A stretch of 46,078 nt of DNA from an uncultured Phycisphaerales bacterium. Lineage in GTDB: Bacteria > Planctomycetota > Phycisphaerae > Tepidisphaerales > Tepidisphaeraceae. The translations under genes were made by a program, and so were the position numbers. The stretch spans positions 1 to 46,078 of the forward strand of contig CAIQIQ010000116.1 of NCBI GenBank assembly GCA_903871935.1, written 5' to 3'. Below the pieces are notes generated by a model. That model was not told the DNA's origin, ran no database searches, and saw only the letters and a list, made by a program, of their open reading frames with translations. Positions 40,079 to 46,078 of the stretch are shown one piece after another. Numbering within the stretch: the first letter of the stretch is position 1; each line of letters begins with the position of its first letter.

Positions 40079-40735
40079 ATGTTTCGGGGAATCATTGTGT
40101 TGGCACTCGCGGGCATTCCGGTAATGGGACTTGTTGGATGTAGCACGGCACCGCAGACCCATTCAGAGCGGATGGACCTGAAATCCGAGGCGGATCGCGT
40201 CATTGCTGATGCGCAACGTACCGATCCAACCCTGGGTGATTTCATGGCGCGGTCGGCTGGCTATGCGGTGTTTCCGGCCACCGGTGAAGCTGGCCTGGTG
40301 ATCGGCGGCGGGTACGGCAAGGGAGTGCTCTATGAACACGGCCTCATGACCGGCTACTGCGACATGACGGAAGCGACCGTCGGAGCGCAGATCGGCGGGC
40401 AGAAGATCACCGAGATCATCTGCTTCGAGACGATCGATCGCGTGAACGAGTTCAGGGCGGGCAAGTACACCCTGAGCGCTGAAGCGACCGCAGTCGCCTT
40501 GAAGTCAGGAGCTGCTACGAGCGCCCGCTACCAGGACAACGTGGCGGTGTTTATCACCAGCCAGGAAGGCCTGATGGCGGAGGCAAGCGTTGGCGGACAA
40601 AAGTTCCGCTTCACCCCGGCAGGTGCGCCCAACAGCACAGCCCAGCCGGCGGGTGAAGAGATCCCGGGCCCGAATGGTGATCACAGCGACGGGTACGACC
40701 GTAGTGACAGCAATTCCTTCGACTCTCTGCGGTAG
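40079..40735 (+). CDS. SYLF-domain (YSC84-like) lipoprotein
   Basis: 218 residues. The ATG at 40079 follows GGGGAGG. A signal peptide ends in the lipobox LVGC (Cys21), so the protein is probably a lipid-anchored envelope protein. After RSAGYAVFPATGEAGLVIGG, YGKGVLYEHGLMTGYCDMTE and TVGAQIGGQK mark the SYLF/BPSL1445 lipid-binding domain. The C-terminal 30 residues are low-complexity and acidic (GDHSDGYDRSDSNSFDS). Such proteins bind phosphoinositides in eukaryotes; the bacterial role is unclear. A terminator-like inverted repeat follows. Confidence 0.87.
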   Translation: MFRGIIVLALAGIPVMGLVGCSTAPQTHSERMDLKSEADRVIADAQRTDPTLGDFMARSAGYAVFPATGEAGLVIGGGYGKGVLYEHGLMTGYCDMTEATVGAQIGGQKITEIICFETIDRVNEFRAGKYTLSAEATAVALKSGAATSARYQDNVAVFITSQEGLMAEASVGGQKFRFTPAGAPNSTAQPAGEEIPGPNGDHSDGYDRSDSNSFDSLR

Positions 40736-40752
40736 CGGATAATCAGAGCGAT

Positions 40753-40818
40753 CGGCCGCGAAGACGCAAAATCGCCCCTGACATTGATAGCGACCACCGC
40801 GGTTTCGCGGCCGTTTTT
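40753..40818 (+). terminator. Terminator-like inverted repeat after the SYLF gene
   Basis: CGGCCGCGAA (40753-40762) is the exact reverse complement of TTCGCGGCCG (40804-40813), which is followed at once by TTTTT. A shorter local stem CCGCG/CGCGG around GTTT (40797-40810) is an alternative pairing. The T-tract reads on the plus strand, and the end touches the stop of cysNC on the other strand. Confidence 0.6.
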
Positions 40819-42754
40819 ATCGGGCGATGATTCCCCGCTGCTGAAGCAGGGCGATGATTGCACTGACGCTCTGCTCCACGCTCAGTCGATCCGTCGGCAG
40901 TGTCAGATCAGGATTGCTCGGAGGTTCAAAGATCGCGCTGACACCGGGGAACTGCGCCAGTTCGCCACGTTCAGCCTTGGCATAGGCGCCGGTAGGGTCG
41001 CGCTGTTTGCACACTTCGATCGGGGCGGAGAGGTACACCTCGACAAACCGGTCCGGGCCGATCACCTGGCGAACCTTCTGCCTCACCGCCTCATGAGGAG
41101 CGACGAACGCGCAGATGCAAATCAGGCCATTGTCATTCAGTATCTTCGCCACTTCAGCCGAGCGGCGCAGGTTTTCAGAGCGATCGTCGGCTGTAAAGCC
41201 CAAGTCACGGCAGAGGCCGTGCCGCATGTTCTGACCATAGAGCACGCTGACTGCCCTTCCGCGCTCAAAAAGCCACTTCTCCAGGGCGTATGCGATGGTG
41301 GCCTTGCCCGATGCAGTCAGGCCATTGAGGAGAATCGTTACCGCCTTTTGGGTAAAGCGTTTTTCCTTATCGGCCACGGCGACGCTGCCCTGCCGCACCC
41401 TCACACCGATGGTGGGCTGGCTGGACCACTGCGCGGTATCAGAGCGGCCGGCCGGCTCAAGGAGCATGCCGGCGCCGACCGTGTTATTGCTCAGGCGATC
41501 GACGATGACGAACGCTCCCGTGGCGCGGTTGAACTTGTACGCATCATACGTCAGCGCGCGGGTAAGGGAGAGCGCCACCTGGCCAACCTCATTCAGGCCA
41601 AGTTGCGTCGCTGGGCGTGTTTCCAGCGAGTTCACATCAACAGCATGGCGGATATCGGCGATCTCAGCCGGGACAGTACGGGTAGTATGCTTGATCCAGT
41701 ACGATTTGCCGGGAACAAACGGGCCTTCGCTCATCCACACGACCATCGCCTCAACCTGGTGCGACTGGTGCGGCCTGGTGGCGGCCGAGTGCACCAGCAT
41801 GTCCCCGCGCGATACGTCGACCTCATCTTCGAGCGTGATTGTGACCGCCTGTCCGGCGAATGCTTCTAAGAGTTCCCCTTCGTAGGTGACAATACTCTTG
41901 ACCTTGCTGGACTTGCCCGAAGGCAGCACTGTGAGCTGATCACCCGTGCGGACGATGCCCGAGGCGATCGTGCCGGCAAAACCGCGGAAATCCAGATTGG
42001 GGCGAATAACATACTGCACGGGAAAGCGCAGATCCGCGAGGTTCGCATCCGAAGCAATATGCACCGTTTCCAGGTGGTTCAGCAGCGGCGGACCCTGATA
42101 CCAGGGCATCTTCTCGCTCTTGTCAACGACATTGTCTCCCTTTAGAGCCGAAAGCGGTATGAACTGGATGTCGGAGACGCCAAGCTTGGCAACAAACCCG
42201 GCGTAGTCGGCCCTGATCCGGTTGAACACCTCTTCGGCGTAGTCCACCAGGTCCATCTTGTTGATGGCGACGACGACATGCTTGATGCCCAACAGGCTGA
42301 CAATGAACGAGTGGCGGCGGGTCTGGGTGACCACGCCGTGGCGGGCGTCGATCAGGATGATGGCAAGCTGACAGGTCGATGCGCCGGTCGCCATGTTTCG
42401 GGTGTATTGCTCATGGCCGGGCGTGTCGGCAATGATGAACTTGCGCTTGTCCGTAGAGAAGTAGCGATACGCGACATCGATGGTGATCCCCTGCTCGCGC
42501 TCGGCCTTGAGGCCATCGGTCAACAGGGCGAGGTCGATAGCCGTGGCATCGCCGGTGGTATTGAACTTTTCCGAATCGCGCTTGACGGCCGCAAGCTGAT
42601 CCTCATAGATCATCTTCGTATCGTGAAGCAGTCGGCCGATAAGAGTCGACTTCCCGTCATCGACCGAGCCACAGGTGAGAAAACGGAGCATTTCCTTCTT
42701 CTGATGCCGCGCCAGATAGGATTGGATGTCGTCGTTGGGGGCGAGAGTGTTCAT
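40817..42754 (-). CDS. cysNC: Sulfate adenylyltransferase GTPase subunit fused to an APS-kinase domain (CysN-CysC)
   Basis: 645 residues. The ATG at 42754 ([20 protein letters not shown]) is chosen over the longer frame, which overlaps cysD. Residues 29-36 GSVDDGKS are the GTPase P-loop, followed by DTPGHEQY and NKMDLVD, with EF-Tu-like beta barrels up to about 440. From about 460 there is an APS-kinase domain, but its Walker motif reads GLTASGKA (Lys484, Ala485 in place of Ser/Thr) and the usual LDGQ is LYGQ (Tyr506). With CysD it makes APS from sulfate and ATP, coupled to GTP hydrolysis. Whether the kinase part still makes PAPS is doubtful. cysD lies 31 bases upstream. Confidence 0.9.
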   Translation of the reverse strand: MNTLAPNDDIQSYLARHQKKEMLRFLTCGSVDDGKSTLIGRLLHDTKMIYEDQLAAVKRDSEKFNTTGDATAIDLALLTDGLKAEREQGITIDVAYRYFSTDKRKFIIADTPGHEQYTRNMATGASTCQLAIILIDARHGVVTQTRRHSFIVSLLGIKHVVVAINKMDLVDYAEEVFNRIRADYAGFVAKLGVSDIQFIPLSALKGDNVVDKSEKMPWYQGPPLLNHLETVHIASDANLADLRFPVQYVIRPNLDFRGFAGTIASGIVRTGDQLTVLPSGKSSKVKSIVTYEGELLEAFAGQAVTITLEDEVDVSRGDMLVHSAATRPHQSHQVEAMVVWMSEGPFVPGKSYWIKHTTRTVPAEIADIRHAVDVNSLETRPATQLGLNEVGQVALSLTRALTYDAYKFNRATGAFVIVDRLSNNTVGAGMLLEPAGRSDTAQWSSQPTIGVRVRQGSVAVADKEKRFTQKAVTILLNGLTASGKATIAYALEKWLFERGRAVSVLYGQNMRHGLCRDLGFTADDRSENLRRSAEVAKILNDNGLICICAFVAPHEAVRQKVRQVIGPDRFVEVYLSAPIEVCKQRDPTGAYAKAERGELAQFPGVSAIFEPPSNPDLTLPTDRLSVEQSVSAIIALLQQRGIIAR

Positions 42755-42785
42755 ACTGTTGCCGTGCAATGCCTTCGCTCTTTTC

Positions 42786-43694
42786 CTAGAAATACCCTTC
42801 CCTCTTTTTCTGTTCCATACTCGCCGCCTCGTCATAGTCGATCATGCGTCCCTGCCGTTCGGAGTTCTTCGCCAGCAGCATCTCGGCAATGATCTCCGGA
42901 AGGGTCGTGGCCGTTGACTCAATGGCGCCCGTCAGCGGATAGCAGCCCAGCGTGCGGAAGCGGACAACCTTGATTTCCGGCTTCTCCCCGGGGTTCAGGC
43001 GCATGCGTTCATCATCGACCATGATCAGGTTGCCATCGCGAACTACCACCGGGCGCGGCGCGGCGAAGTAAAGCGGAACGATGGGAATGTTGTCCACGTG
43101 GATGTACTGCCAGACGTCCAGCTCCGTCCAGTTGGAGAGAGGAAAGACACGGATCGACTCGCCTTTGTTGACCTTGCCGTTATAGAGGTTCCAGAGCTCG
43201 GGGCGCTGGTTCTTCGGATCCCACTGATGCAGCTTGTCCCGAAACGAGTAGACACGCTCTTTCGCCCGACTCTTCTCCTCATCCCGGCGAGCGCCGCCGA
43301 ACGCTGCGTCAAAACCATACTTGTTCAACGCCTGCTTCAGGGCCTCAGTCTTCATCACGCCGGTATACTTGTTCGATCCGTAGTCGAACGGGTTCATACC
43401 CGCGCGCCGGGCCTCTTCGTTCGTGTAGACCAACAGCTGGAAGCCGTTCTCGCGACAGTATTTATCGCGAAACTCAGTCATCGCTTTGAACTTCCAGGTG
43501 GTATCTACGTGCAGCAGCGGAAACGGAAGCCGGCCGGGATGAAACGCCTTTTGGGCCAGGCGCACCATGACCGAGGAATCCTTGCCGATCGAGTAGAGCA
43601 TCACCGGGTTCTCAAACTCCGCGGCCACCTCGCGAATGATGTGGATGCTCTCCGCCTCGAGCTGTTTCAGATGAGTCAGACTATATGCGCTCAT
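42786..43694 (-). CDS. cysD: Sulfate adenylyltransferase subunit 2 (CysD)
   Basis: 302 residues, the standard length. The PP-loop motif [10 protein letters not shown] near residue 34-43 binds [35 protein letters not shown] and [12 protein letters not shown] are family blocks, and the C-terminus ends in KKREGYF as in most CysD proteins. It adenylates sulfate together with CysN, the first step of sulfate assimilation. It is the first gene of the cysD-cysNC pair and divergent from the YHS gene. No reductase (cysH) or transporter is in the window. Confidence 0.95.
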   Translation of the reverse strand: MSAYSLTHLKQLEAESIHIIREVAAEFENPVMLYSIGKDSSVMVRLAQKAFHPGRLPFPLLHVDTTWKFKAMTEFRDKYCRENGFQLLVYTNEEARRAGMNPFDYGSNKYTGVMKTEALKQALNKYGFDAAFGGARRDEEKSRAKERVYSFRDKLHQWDPKNQRPELWNLYNGKVNKGESIRVFPLSNWTELDVWQYIHVDNIPIVPLYFAAPRPVVVRDGNLIMVDDERMRLNPGEKPEIKVVRFRTLGCYPLTGAIESTATTLPEIIAEMLLAKNSERQGRMIDYDEAASMEQKKREGYF

Positions 43695-43937
43695 GCATTC
43701 TCTACTTTCCTGGCATTACAATAGGCGATGCGTGCGACAGGGCAAGGGGTGACCGCATAGCAGCGGATGCCGCCCCGCACGCTCTATGCATGGCGCACAC
43801 GACGGAATGTCGTAGCCCGGCAAGTGAACCCTACAGGTACACAACAGTTCTATTGGGTTCATCCGGATGAGTGCCCTGAGATTTGCACCAACTATGTATC
43901 CGCCGGATAGGCTGGCGGCCACAACTGGGGGTAGGGT

Positions 43938-44135
43938 ATGAAAAAAGATCCGGTATGTCTGATGGAAATCGATGAGGGGGAGGCCAAGGCGAAAGGACTG
44001 ATCACTGAGTGGCACGGCCAGACTCAGGTGTTCTGCTCGGAGCAGTGCAAAGAGGAATTTGACGACAGCCCCGAGTTGTATGCCAGTGCACCCCGTGAAT
44101 TCGACGAAGATGAGGAGGGCGATTACCCGTATTGA
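43938..44135 (+). CDS. YHS-domain small protein
   Basis: 65 residues. The ATG at 43938 follows GGGGTAGGG. KDPVCLMEIDEGEAKAKG and QVFCSEQCKEEFDDSPELY match the YHS domain (about 40 residues, three to four cysteines) found in metal-handling and heavy-metal P-type ATPase proteins. An acidic tail (EFDEDEEGDYPY) follows. It may bind a metal such as copper; the partner is unknown. The glutaredoxin-like gene follows 76 bases on and may share the transcript. Confidence 0.8.
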   Translation: MKKDPVCLMEIDEGEAKAKGLITEWHGQTQVFCSEQCKEEFDDSPELYASAPREFDEDEEGDYPY

Positions 44136-44211
44136 TGCGCAGGTCCGCAGCCTGGCAACCCAGCTCCTCAATGTGCGGGTCGTCCAACGCGACATTGAGC
44201 GGGGGTGAATT

Positions 44212-44469
44212 ATGGAGACAGGGACAATCAAGGTGTATGGAGCCGCATGGTGTGAAGAGACGCGGCAGACGCTGATGGACCTGCAGGCGATTGGCGTGCC
44301 GTATGAGTACATCGATATCGAGAAGGACGAGCGAGCTCGCCAATGGGTGATCGAGCGGAATGGAGGCATACAGAGGACACCCACCGTGGAAGTCGCGGGT
44401 GAAATCCTCGTTGAGCCCAGCACGTATGAGCTAGGGAATATCATACGCGGCGTAGGGATGGCAGGCTAG
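44212..44469 (+). CDS. Glutaredoxin-like protein with single active-site cysteine (CEET)
   Basis: 85 residues; ATG 44212 follows GGGGGTG. The thioredoxin-fold opening IKVYGAAWCEETRQTLMDLQ has the active-site motif CEET, so only the first cysteine of the CxxC pair remains. TPTV carries the conserved cis-proline, and the stretch VPYEYIDIEKDERARQW is typical of small bacterial glutaredoxin-like proteins. It could act as a monothiol redox or cluster carrier. A strong terminator follows. Confidence 0.8.
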   Translation: METGTIKVYGAAWCEETRQTLMDLQAIGVPYEYIDIEKDERARQWVIERNGGIQRTPTVEVAGEILVEPSTYELGNIIRGVGMAG

Positions 44470-44519
44470 GCTCTGCCTGGGTGTTCGGGAGGGAAGAGGG
44501 TGCGTGCTGAATCGGAGCA

Positions 44520-44558
44520 GGGAAGCCGTGGAGAACGGCTTCCCTGTTCCTCTTTTTT
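44520..44558 (+). terminator. Rho-independent terminator of the YHS-glutaredoxin transcript
   Basis: GGGAAGCCGT (44520-44529) and ACGGCTTCCC (44535-44544) form a perfect 10-bp stem around GGAGA. The run TGTTCCTCTTTTTT follows, ending at 44558. Confidence 0.85.
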
Positions 44559-44589
44559 CCCCCCGTGTCCTTGGCTCTGACATCCGCCG

Positions 44590-45612
44590 CTATGCATCCC
44601 TGTCGATCGCCTGGGCAATGCGTTTGATGCTCTTCATCATGGCCTCGAACTGCTTCGGGTTGATCGACTGGGCACCATCCGTCCAGGCATGTTCGGGGTC
44701 GTTGTGCACCTCGACCATCAGACCATCGGCCCCGGCCGCCACCGCCGCCCTGCACATATCCGGAACCAGGTGGCTCTTGCCCGTGCCATGACTGGGATCC
44801 ACCACCACGGGCAGATGGGTCAGGCGATGCAGTTCGGGCACACTGGCCAGGGGAAGGGTATTGCGGACGTAATCCTCGTAGGTGCGGATGCCACGCTCGC
44901 AGAGCAGGACCTGGTCGTTGCCGTGTTTCATCACATACTCGGCTGCCAGCAGGAACTCTTCCAGTGTAGCCGATAAGCCCCGCTTCAGCAGGATGGGCTT
45001 GGGCTGCTGCCCGACGGCCATGAGCAGATTGAAGTTCTGCATGTTCCGTGCGCCGATCTGCAGCACATCCGCGTGCTCGGCGACGGCCGGGATCTGCTCC
45101 ACGGCCATGACCTCGGTAACGATCACCAAACCGGTCTGCTCGCGGGCCTCGGCCAGCCACTTCAGGCCTTCCTCGCCGATTCCCTGGAAACTATAAGGAT
45201 TGGACCGCGGTTTGAACGCCCCGCCGCGAAGACCGATGGCGCCGGCCTCTTTGACCGCGTGAGCGATCTCGCTGATCTGGGCTTTGCTCTCCACCGAACA
45301 CGGTCCGGCGATCACGCCGACCTTGATGCCCCCGAGGCGGGCACTGGTGTTCGGCCGCAGCGGGATGATCGAGCGTTCCTTCTTTACCTCGCTCGACGCC
45401 ATCTTGTACGGCGCGAGAATCGGAACGACTCGCTCCACACCCTCCACGGTCTCGAAGACGGTACGGTCCTTCTGGCGATCATCGCCAATGACGGCTACGA
45501 CGGTCCGTTCGGTACCGACGATTACATGTTCCTTGAGTTTCATCTCACGCACCATCTGCACAACGTGCTCTACTTGCCTGGGCGATGCGCCCGCTTGCAT
45601 GACTATCACCAT
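44590..45612 (-). CDS. aroF: 3-deoxy-7-phosphoheptulonate (DAHP) synthase with N-terminal regulatory domain
   Basis: 340 residues. The ATG at 45612 is preceded by GGAGG at nine bases; the frame is open to 45738 but that part has no family match. Residues 1-70 form the ferredoxin-like domain ([20 protein letters not shown]) that in the Thermotoga-type enzyme binds Phe/Tyr for feedback inhibition. The barrel has GPCSVES (Cys105 as metal ligand), [36 protein letters not shown] and [10 protein letters not shown]. It condenses PEP and erythrose 4-phosphate, the entry to aromatic amino acid synthesis. The 5' region carries an apparent attenuator (45747-45888) and an overlapping leader ORF (45606-45662). 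It stands alone, without other aro genes nearby. Confidence 0.95.
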   Translation of the reverse strand: MVIVMQAGASPRQVEHVVQMVREMKLKEHVIVGTERTVVAVIGDDRQKDRTVFETVEGVERVVPILAPYKMASSEVKKERSIIPLRPNTSARLGGIKVGVIAGPCSVESKAQISEIAHAVKEAGAIGLRGGAFKPRSNPYSFQGIGEEGLKWLAEAREQTGLVIVTEVMAVEQIPAVAEHADVLQIGARNMQNFNLLMAVGQQPKPILLKRGLSATLEEFLLAAEYVMKHGNDQVLLCERGIRTYEDYVRNTLPLASVPELHRLTHLPVVVDPSHGTGKSHLVPDMCRAAVAAGADGLMVEVHNDPEHAWTDGAQSINPKQFEAMMKSIKRIAQAIDRDA

Positions 45613-45662
45613 GATGAAGTACCTCCAGTGGTAAAGAACACGTATCGCCAATAACGCTGCAT
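45606..45662 (-). CDS. Aromatic-rich 18-codon leader ORF overlapping the DAHP synthase start
   Basis: ATG 45662 follows AAGGAG by seven bases, a better site than most genes here have. The ORF reads [18 protein letters not shown] and stops at TGA 45608-45606, so the stop overlaps the ATG of DAHP synthase (45612-45610) in the sequence ATGGTGA. Six of eighteen residues are aromatic (Y4, W5, Y7, F9, F10, W18). Its ribosome would cover the DAHP synthase ribosome-binding site GGAGG (45626-45622). Translational coupling or stalling control by aromatic amino acids is an inference. A chance ORF is possible, but the site strength and overlap argue against it. Confidence 0.55.
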   Translation of the reverse strand: MQRYWRYVFFTTGGTSSW

Positions 45663-45687
45663 GATCGGGCTCCTTGGTTTCATCTAC

Positions 45688-45707
45688 GCCCGAGACGAGT
45701 CTCGGGC
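45688..45707 (-). promoter_or_regulatory. Perfect 9-bp hairpin in the DAHP synthase leader
   Basis: GCCCGAGAC and GTCTCGGGC pair perfectly around a two-base loop. It lies between the attenuator terminator and the second leader ORF, 25 bases before ATG 45662. No T-tract follows, so it is not a terminator; it may protect or shape the read-through RNA. Confidence 0.6.
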
Positions 45708-45713
45708 ACAAGA

Positions 45714-45731
45714 GCGGTGACAAGTCACCGC
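45714..45731 (-). promoter_or_regulatory. Perfect 8-bp hairpin in the DAHP synthase leader
   Basis: GCGGTGAC and GTCACCGC pair perfectly around a two-base loop, directly after the T-tract of the attenuator terminator and six bases before the next hairpin. Its role is unknown. Confidence 0.6.
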
Positions 45732-45734
45732 ACA

Positions 45735-45774
45735 CCAAAACGAAAGAAGCCCCAGGACCCGTGTCCTGAGGCTT
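45735..45774 (-). terminator. Attenuator terminator of the DAHP synthase leader
   Basis: On the minus strand AAGCCTCAGGAC (45774-45763) pairs with GTCCTGGGGCTT (45758-45747) around ACGG, 12 bp with one U-G wobble, followed by CTTTCGTTTTGG. On the plus strand the wobble becomes a C-A mismatch, so the hairpin is better formed in the minus-strand RNA. It lies 28 bases after the stop of the aromatic-rich leader ORF. Confidence 0.8.
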
Positions 45775-45821
45775 GGTGCTTTTTTAAGCTTGATCGAACG
45801 GCTACGCGCTCAGAACACGGG
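45758..45821 (-). promoter_or_regulatory. Antiterminator pairing, exclusive with the terminator
   Basis: CCCGTGTTCTGAG (45821-45809, the last codons of the leader ORF) is complementary over all 13 bases, with one U-G pair, to CTCAGGACACGGG (45770-45758). The second segment covers most of the terminator's 5' arm and its loop. The two structures therefore cannot coexist. A ribosome at the leader stop codon (45804-45802) would cover the first segment and allow termination; one stalled at the Tyr/Phe codons upstream would leave it free. Confidence 0.8.
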
Positions 45822-45888
45822 ATTTCTGTGCCGGATAAAAGTATCCGGTAAACCAGAAGAACCCAAAATAGCTGTTCCGAACGTTCAC
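45802..45888 (-). CDS. Aromatic-rich leader peptide of the DAHP synthase attenuator (28 aa)
   Basis: From GTG 45888 to TAG 45804-45802. The core NSYFGFFWFTGYFYPAQK holds nine Tyr, Phe or Trp codons within twelve (Y7, F8, F10, F11, W12, F13, Y16, F17, Y18). The frame is open upstream to another GTG at 45912, which would add Tyr codons. No Shine-Dalgarno site is seen; the putative promoter places the transcript start only a few bases before 45888, so translation may be leaderless or nearly so. The last codons form the antiterminator segment. This is the composition and placement of classic attenuation leader peptides such as PheL and TrpL. Confidence 0.75.
   Translation of the reverse strand: MNVRNSYFGFFWFTGYFYPAQKSRVLSA
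45831..45848 (-). promoter_or_regulatory. Possible pause hairpin inside the leader ORF
   Basis: CCGGATA and TATCCGG pair perfectly around CTTT within the codons for Gly15 to Pro19, over the last aromatic run. It resembles the pause hairpins that synchronise ribosome and polymerase in attenuation leaders. Confidence 0.5.
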
Positions 45889-45897
45889 TGTGTCATA

Positions 45898-45925
45898 ACC
45901 ATAGCCAGGCACATCAGGAAGTCAA
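45898..45925 (-). promoter_or_regulatory. Putative promoter of the DAHP synthase leader
   Basis: TTGACT (45925-45920), a 16-base spacer and TATGGT (45903-45898) give a reasonable sigma-70-type promoter. The start point would be near 45891, just before the leader GTG. Confidence 0.5.
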
Positions 45926-45977
45926 TCGTGCGCCGCACTGACTCATCCCCAGTTTCATCGGCTTGACGAATAGGTGC

Positions 45978-46011
45978 ATAAAATAAGCCGAGCCCGTCGT
46001 ACCGGGCTCGG
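45978..46011 (-). terminator. Terminator-like hairpin upstream of the DAHP synthase promoter
   Basis: CCGAGCCCG (46011-46003 on the minus strand) and CGGGCTCGG (45996-45988) form a perfect 9-bp stem around a six-base loop. CTTATTTTAT follows on the minus strand, so it would end a transcript entering from beyond the right edge. Confidence 0.5.
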
Positions 46012-46047
46012 GAGTGATCACCCCGGCACAATCGAACGGAGTCGATC

Positions 46048-46078
46048 ATGCATCGCACGGACGCGATCGCGTGGGTAA
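46048..46078 (+). CDS. Possible gene start cut by the window edge
   Basis: The ATG at 46048 is preceded by ACGGAG at six bases and opens MHRTDAIAWV before the sequence ends. The spacing of the ribosome-binding site is good, but ten codons are too few to identify or confirm a gene. Confidence 0.3.
   Translation, partial: MHRTDAIAWV

Noticed and set aside
45613..45738. N-terminal extension of DAHP synthase to 45738
   Set aside because: The extra 42 residues match nothing in the family, whereas ATG 45612 has a GGAGG site and starts the ferredoxin-like domain exactly.
45747..45780. Plus-strand terminator reading (hairpin followed by GGTGCTTTTTT)
   Set aside because: On the plus strand no gene ends here and the stem has a C-A mismatch. 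The minus-strand version pairs better and has an antiterminator partner, though use in both directions cannot be excluded.

Overview
The window looks like a chromosomal piece of a GC-rich, free-living member of the Planctomycetota, possibly of Phycisphaerae type. The signs are: a membrane protein ending in the zinc-ribbon tail [16 protein letters not shown], a PEP-CTERM surface protein, an enormous secreted multidomain protein with a planctomycete-like N-terminal motif (GLESRILLA) and a dockerin-like tail, a DUF1638 gene, and carbohydrate genes next to a URO-D-like gene. Nothing indicates a phage or plasmid. The lineage is inferred from gene content only.

Layout. 0.1-1.75 kb: eroded toxin-antitoxin remains (VapB-like antitoxin plus a VapC broken by an in-frame TGA) and degenerate short repeats. 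1.9-6.6 kb (minus): a tight five-gene operon for short 3-hydroxy/3-oxoacyl-CoA metabolism (SDR, 3-hydroxyacyl-CoA dehydrogenase, two-subunit CoA-transferase, thiolase). 7.1-19.0 kb: a small membrane protein and an 11.2-kb gene for a 3728-residue protein with a clostripain (C11) protease head, two 7-bladed propellers, eight related Ig-like repeats, leucine-rich repeats, PKD domains and a dockerin-like tail. 19.1-19.7 kb: a zinc-ribbon membrane protein and broken HicB-like antitoxins. 19.9-34.2 kb: a carbohydrate and signalling region with a beta-helix/LamG protein, GH172 (DUF2961), a PAS-degenerate GGDEF protein, a receptor-like binding protein with a sensor that has no output domain, URO-D-like, TIM-barrel isomerase and DUF4091 proteins. 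34.2-35.5 kb: a frameshifted IS630-type transposase. 35.6-40.8 kb: a PEP-CTERM propeller protein, a hairpin-rich spacer, DUF1638, an M20 peptidase, a small membrane protein and a SYLF lipoprotein. 40.8-43.7 kb (minus): cysD-cysNC for sulfate activation, with an altered APS-kinase active site. 43.9-44.6 kb: a YHS protein and a glutaredoxin-like protein. 44.6-46.0 kb (minus): DAHP synthase, the first enzyme of aromatic amino acid synthesis.

The most exciting signal is in front of DAHP synthase. Reading the minus strand from 45925 there is a promoter-like sequence and then a 28-codon ORF with nine Tyr/Phe/Trp codons within twelve. The end of that ORF is complementary over 13 bases to the 5' arm and loop of a downstream terminator hairpin. 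This is a complete transcription-attenuation arrangement responding to aromatic amino acids. Beyond the terminator are two perfect hairpins and a second aromatic-rich 18-codon ORF ([18 protein letters not shown]) with its own AAGGAG site. Its stop codon overlaps the start of DAHP synthase, which suggests a second, translational layer of control.
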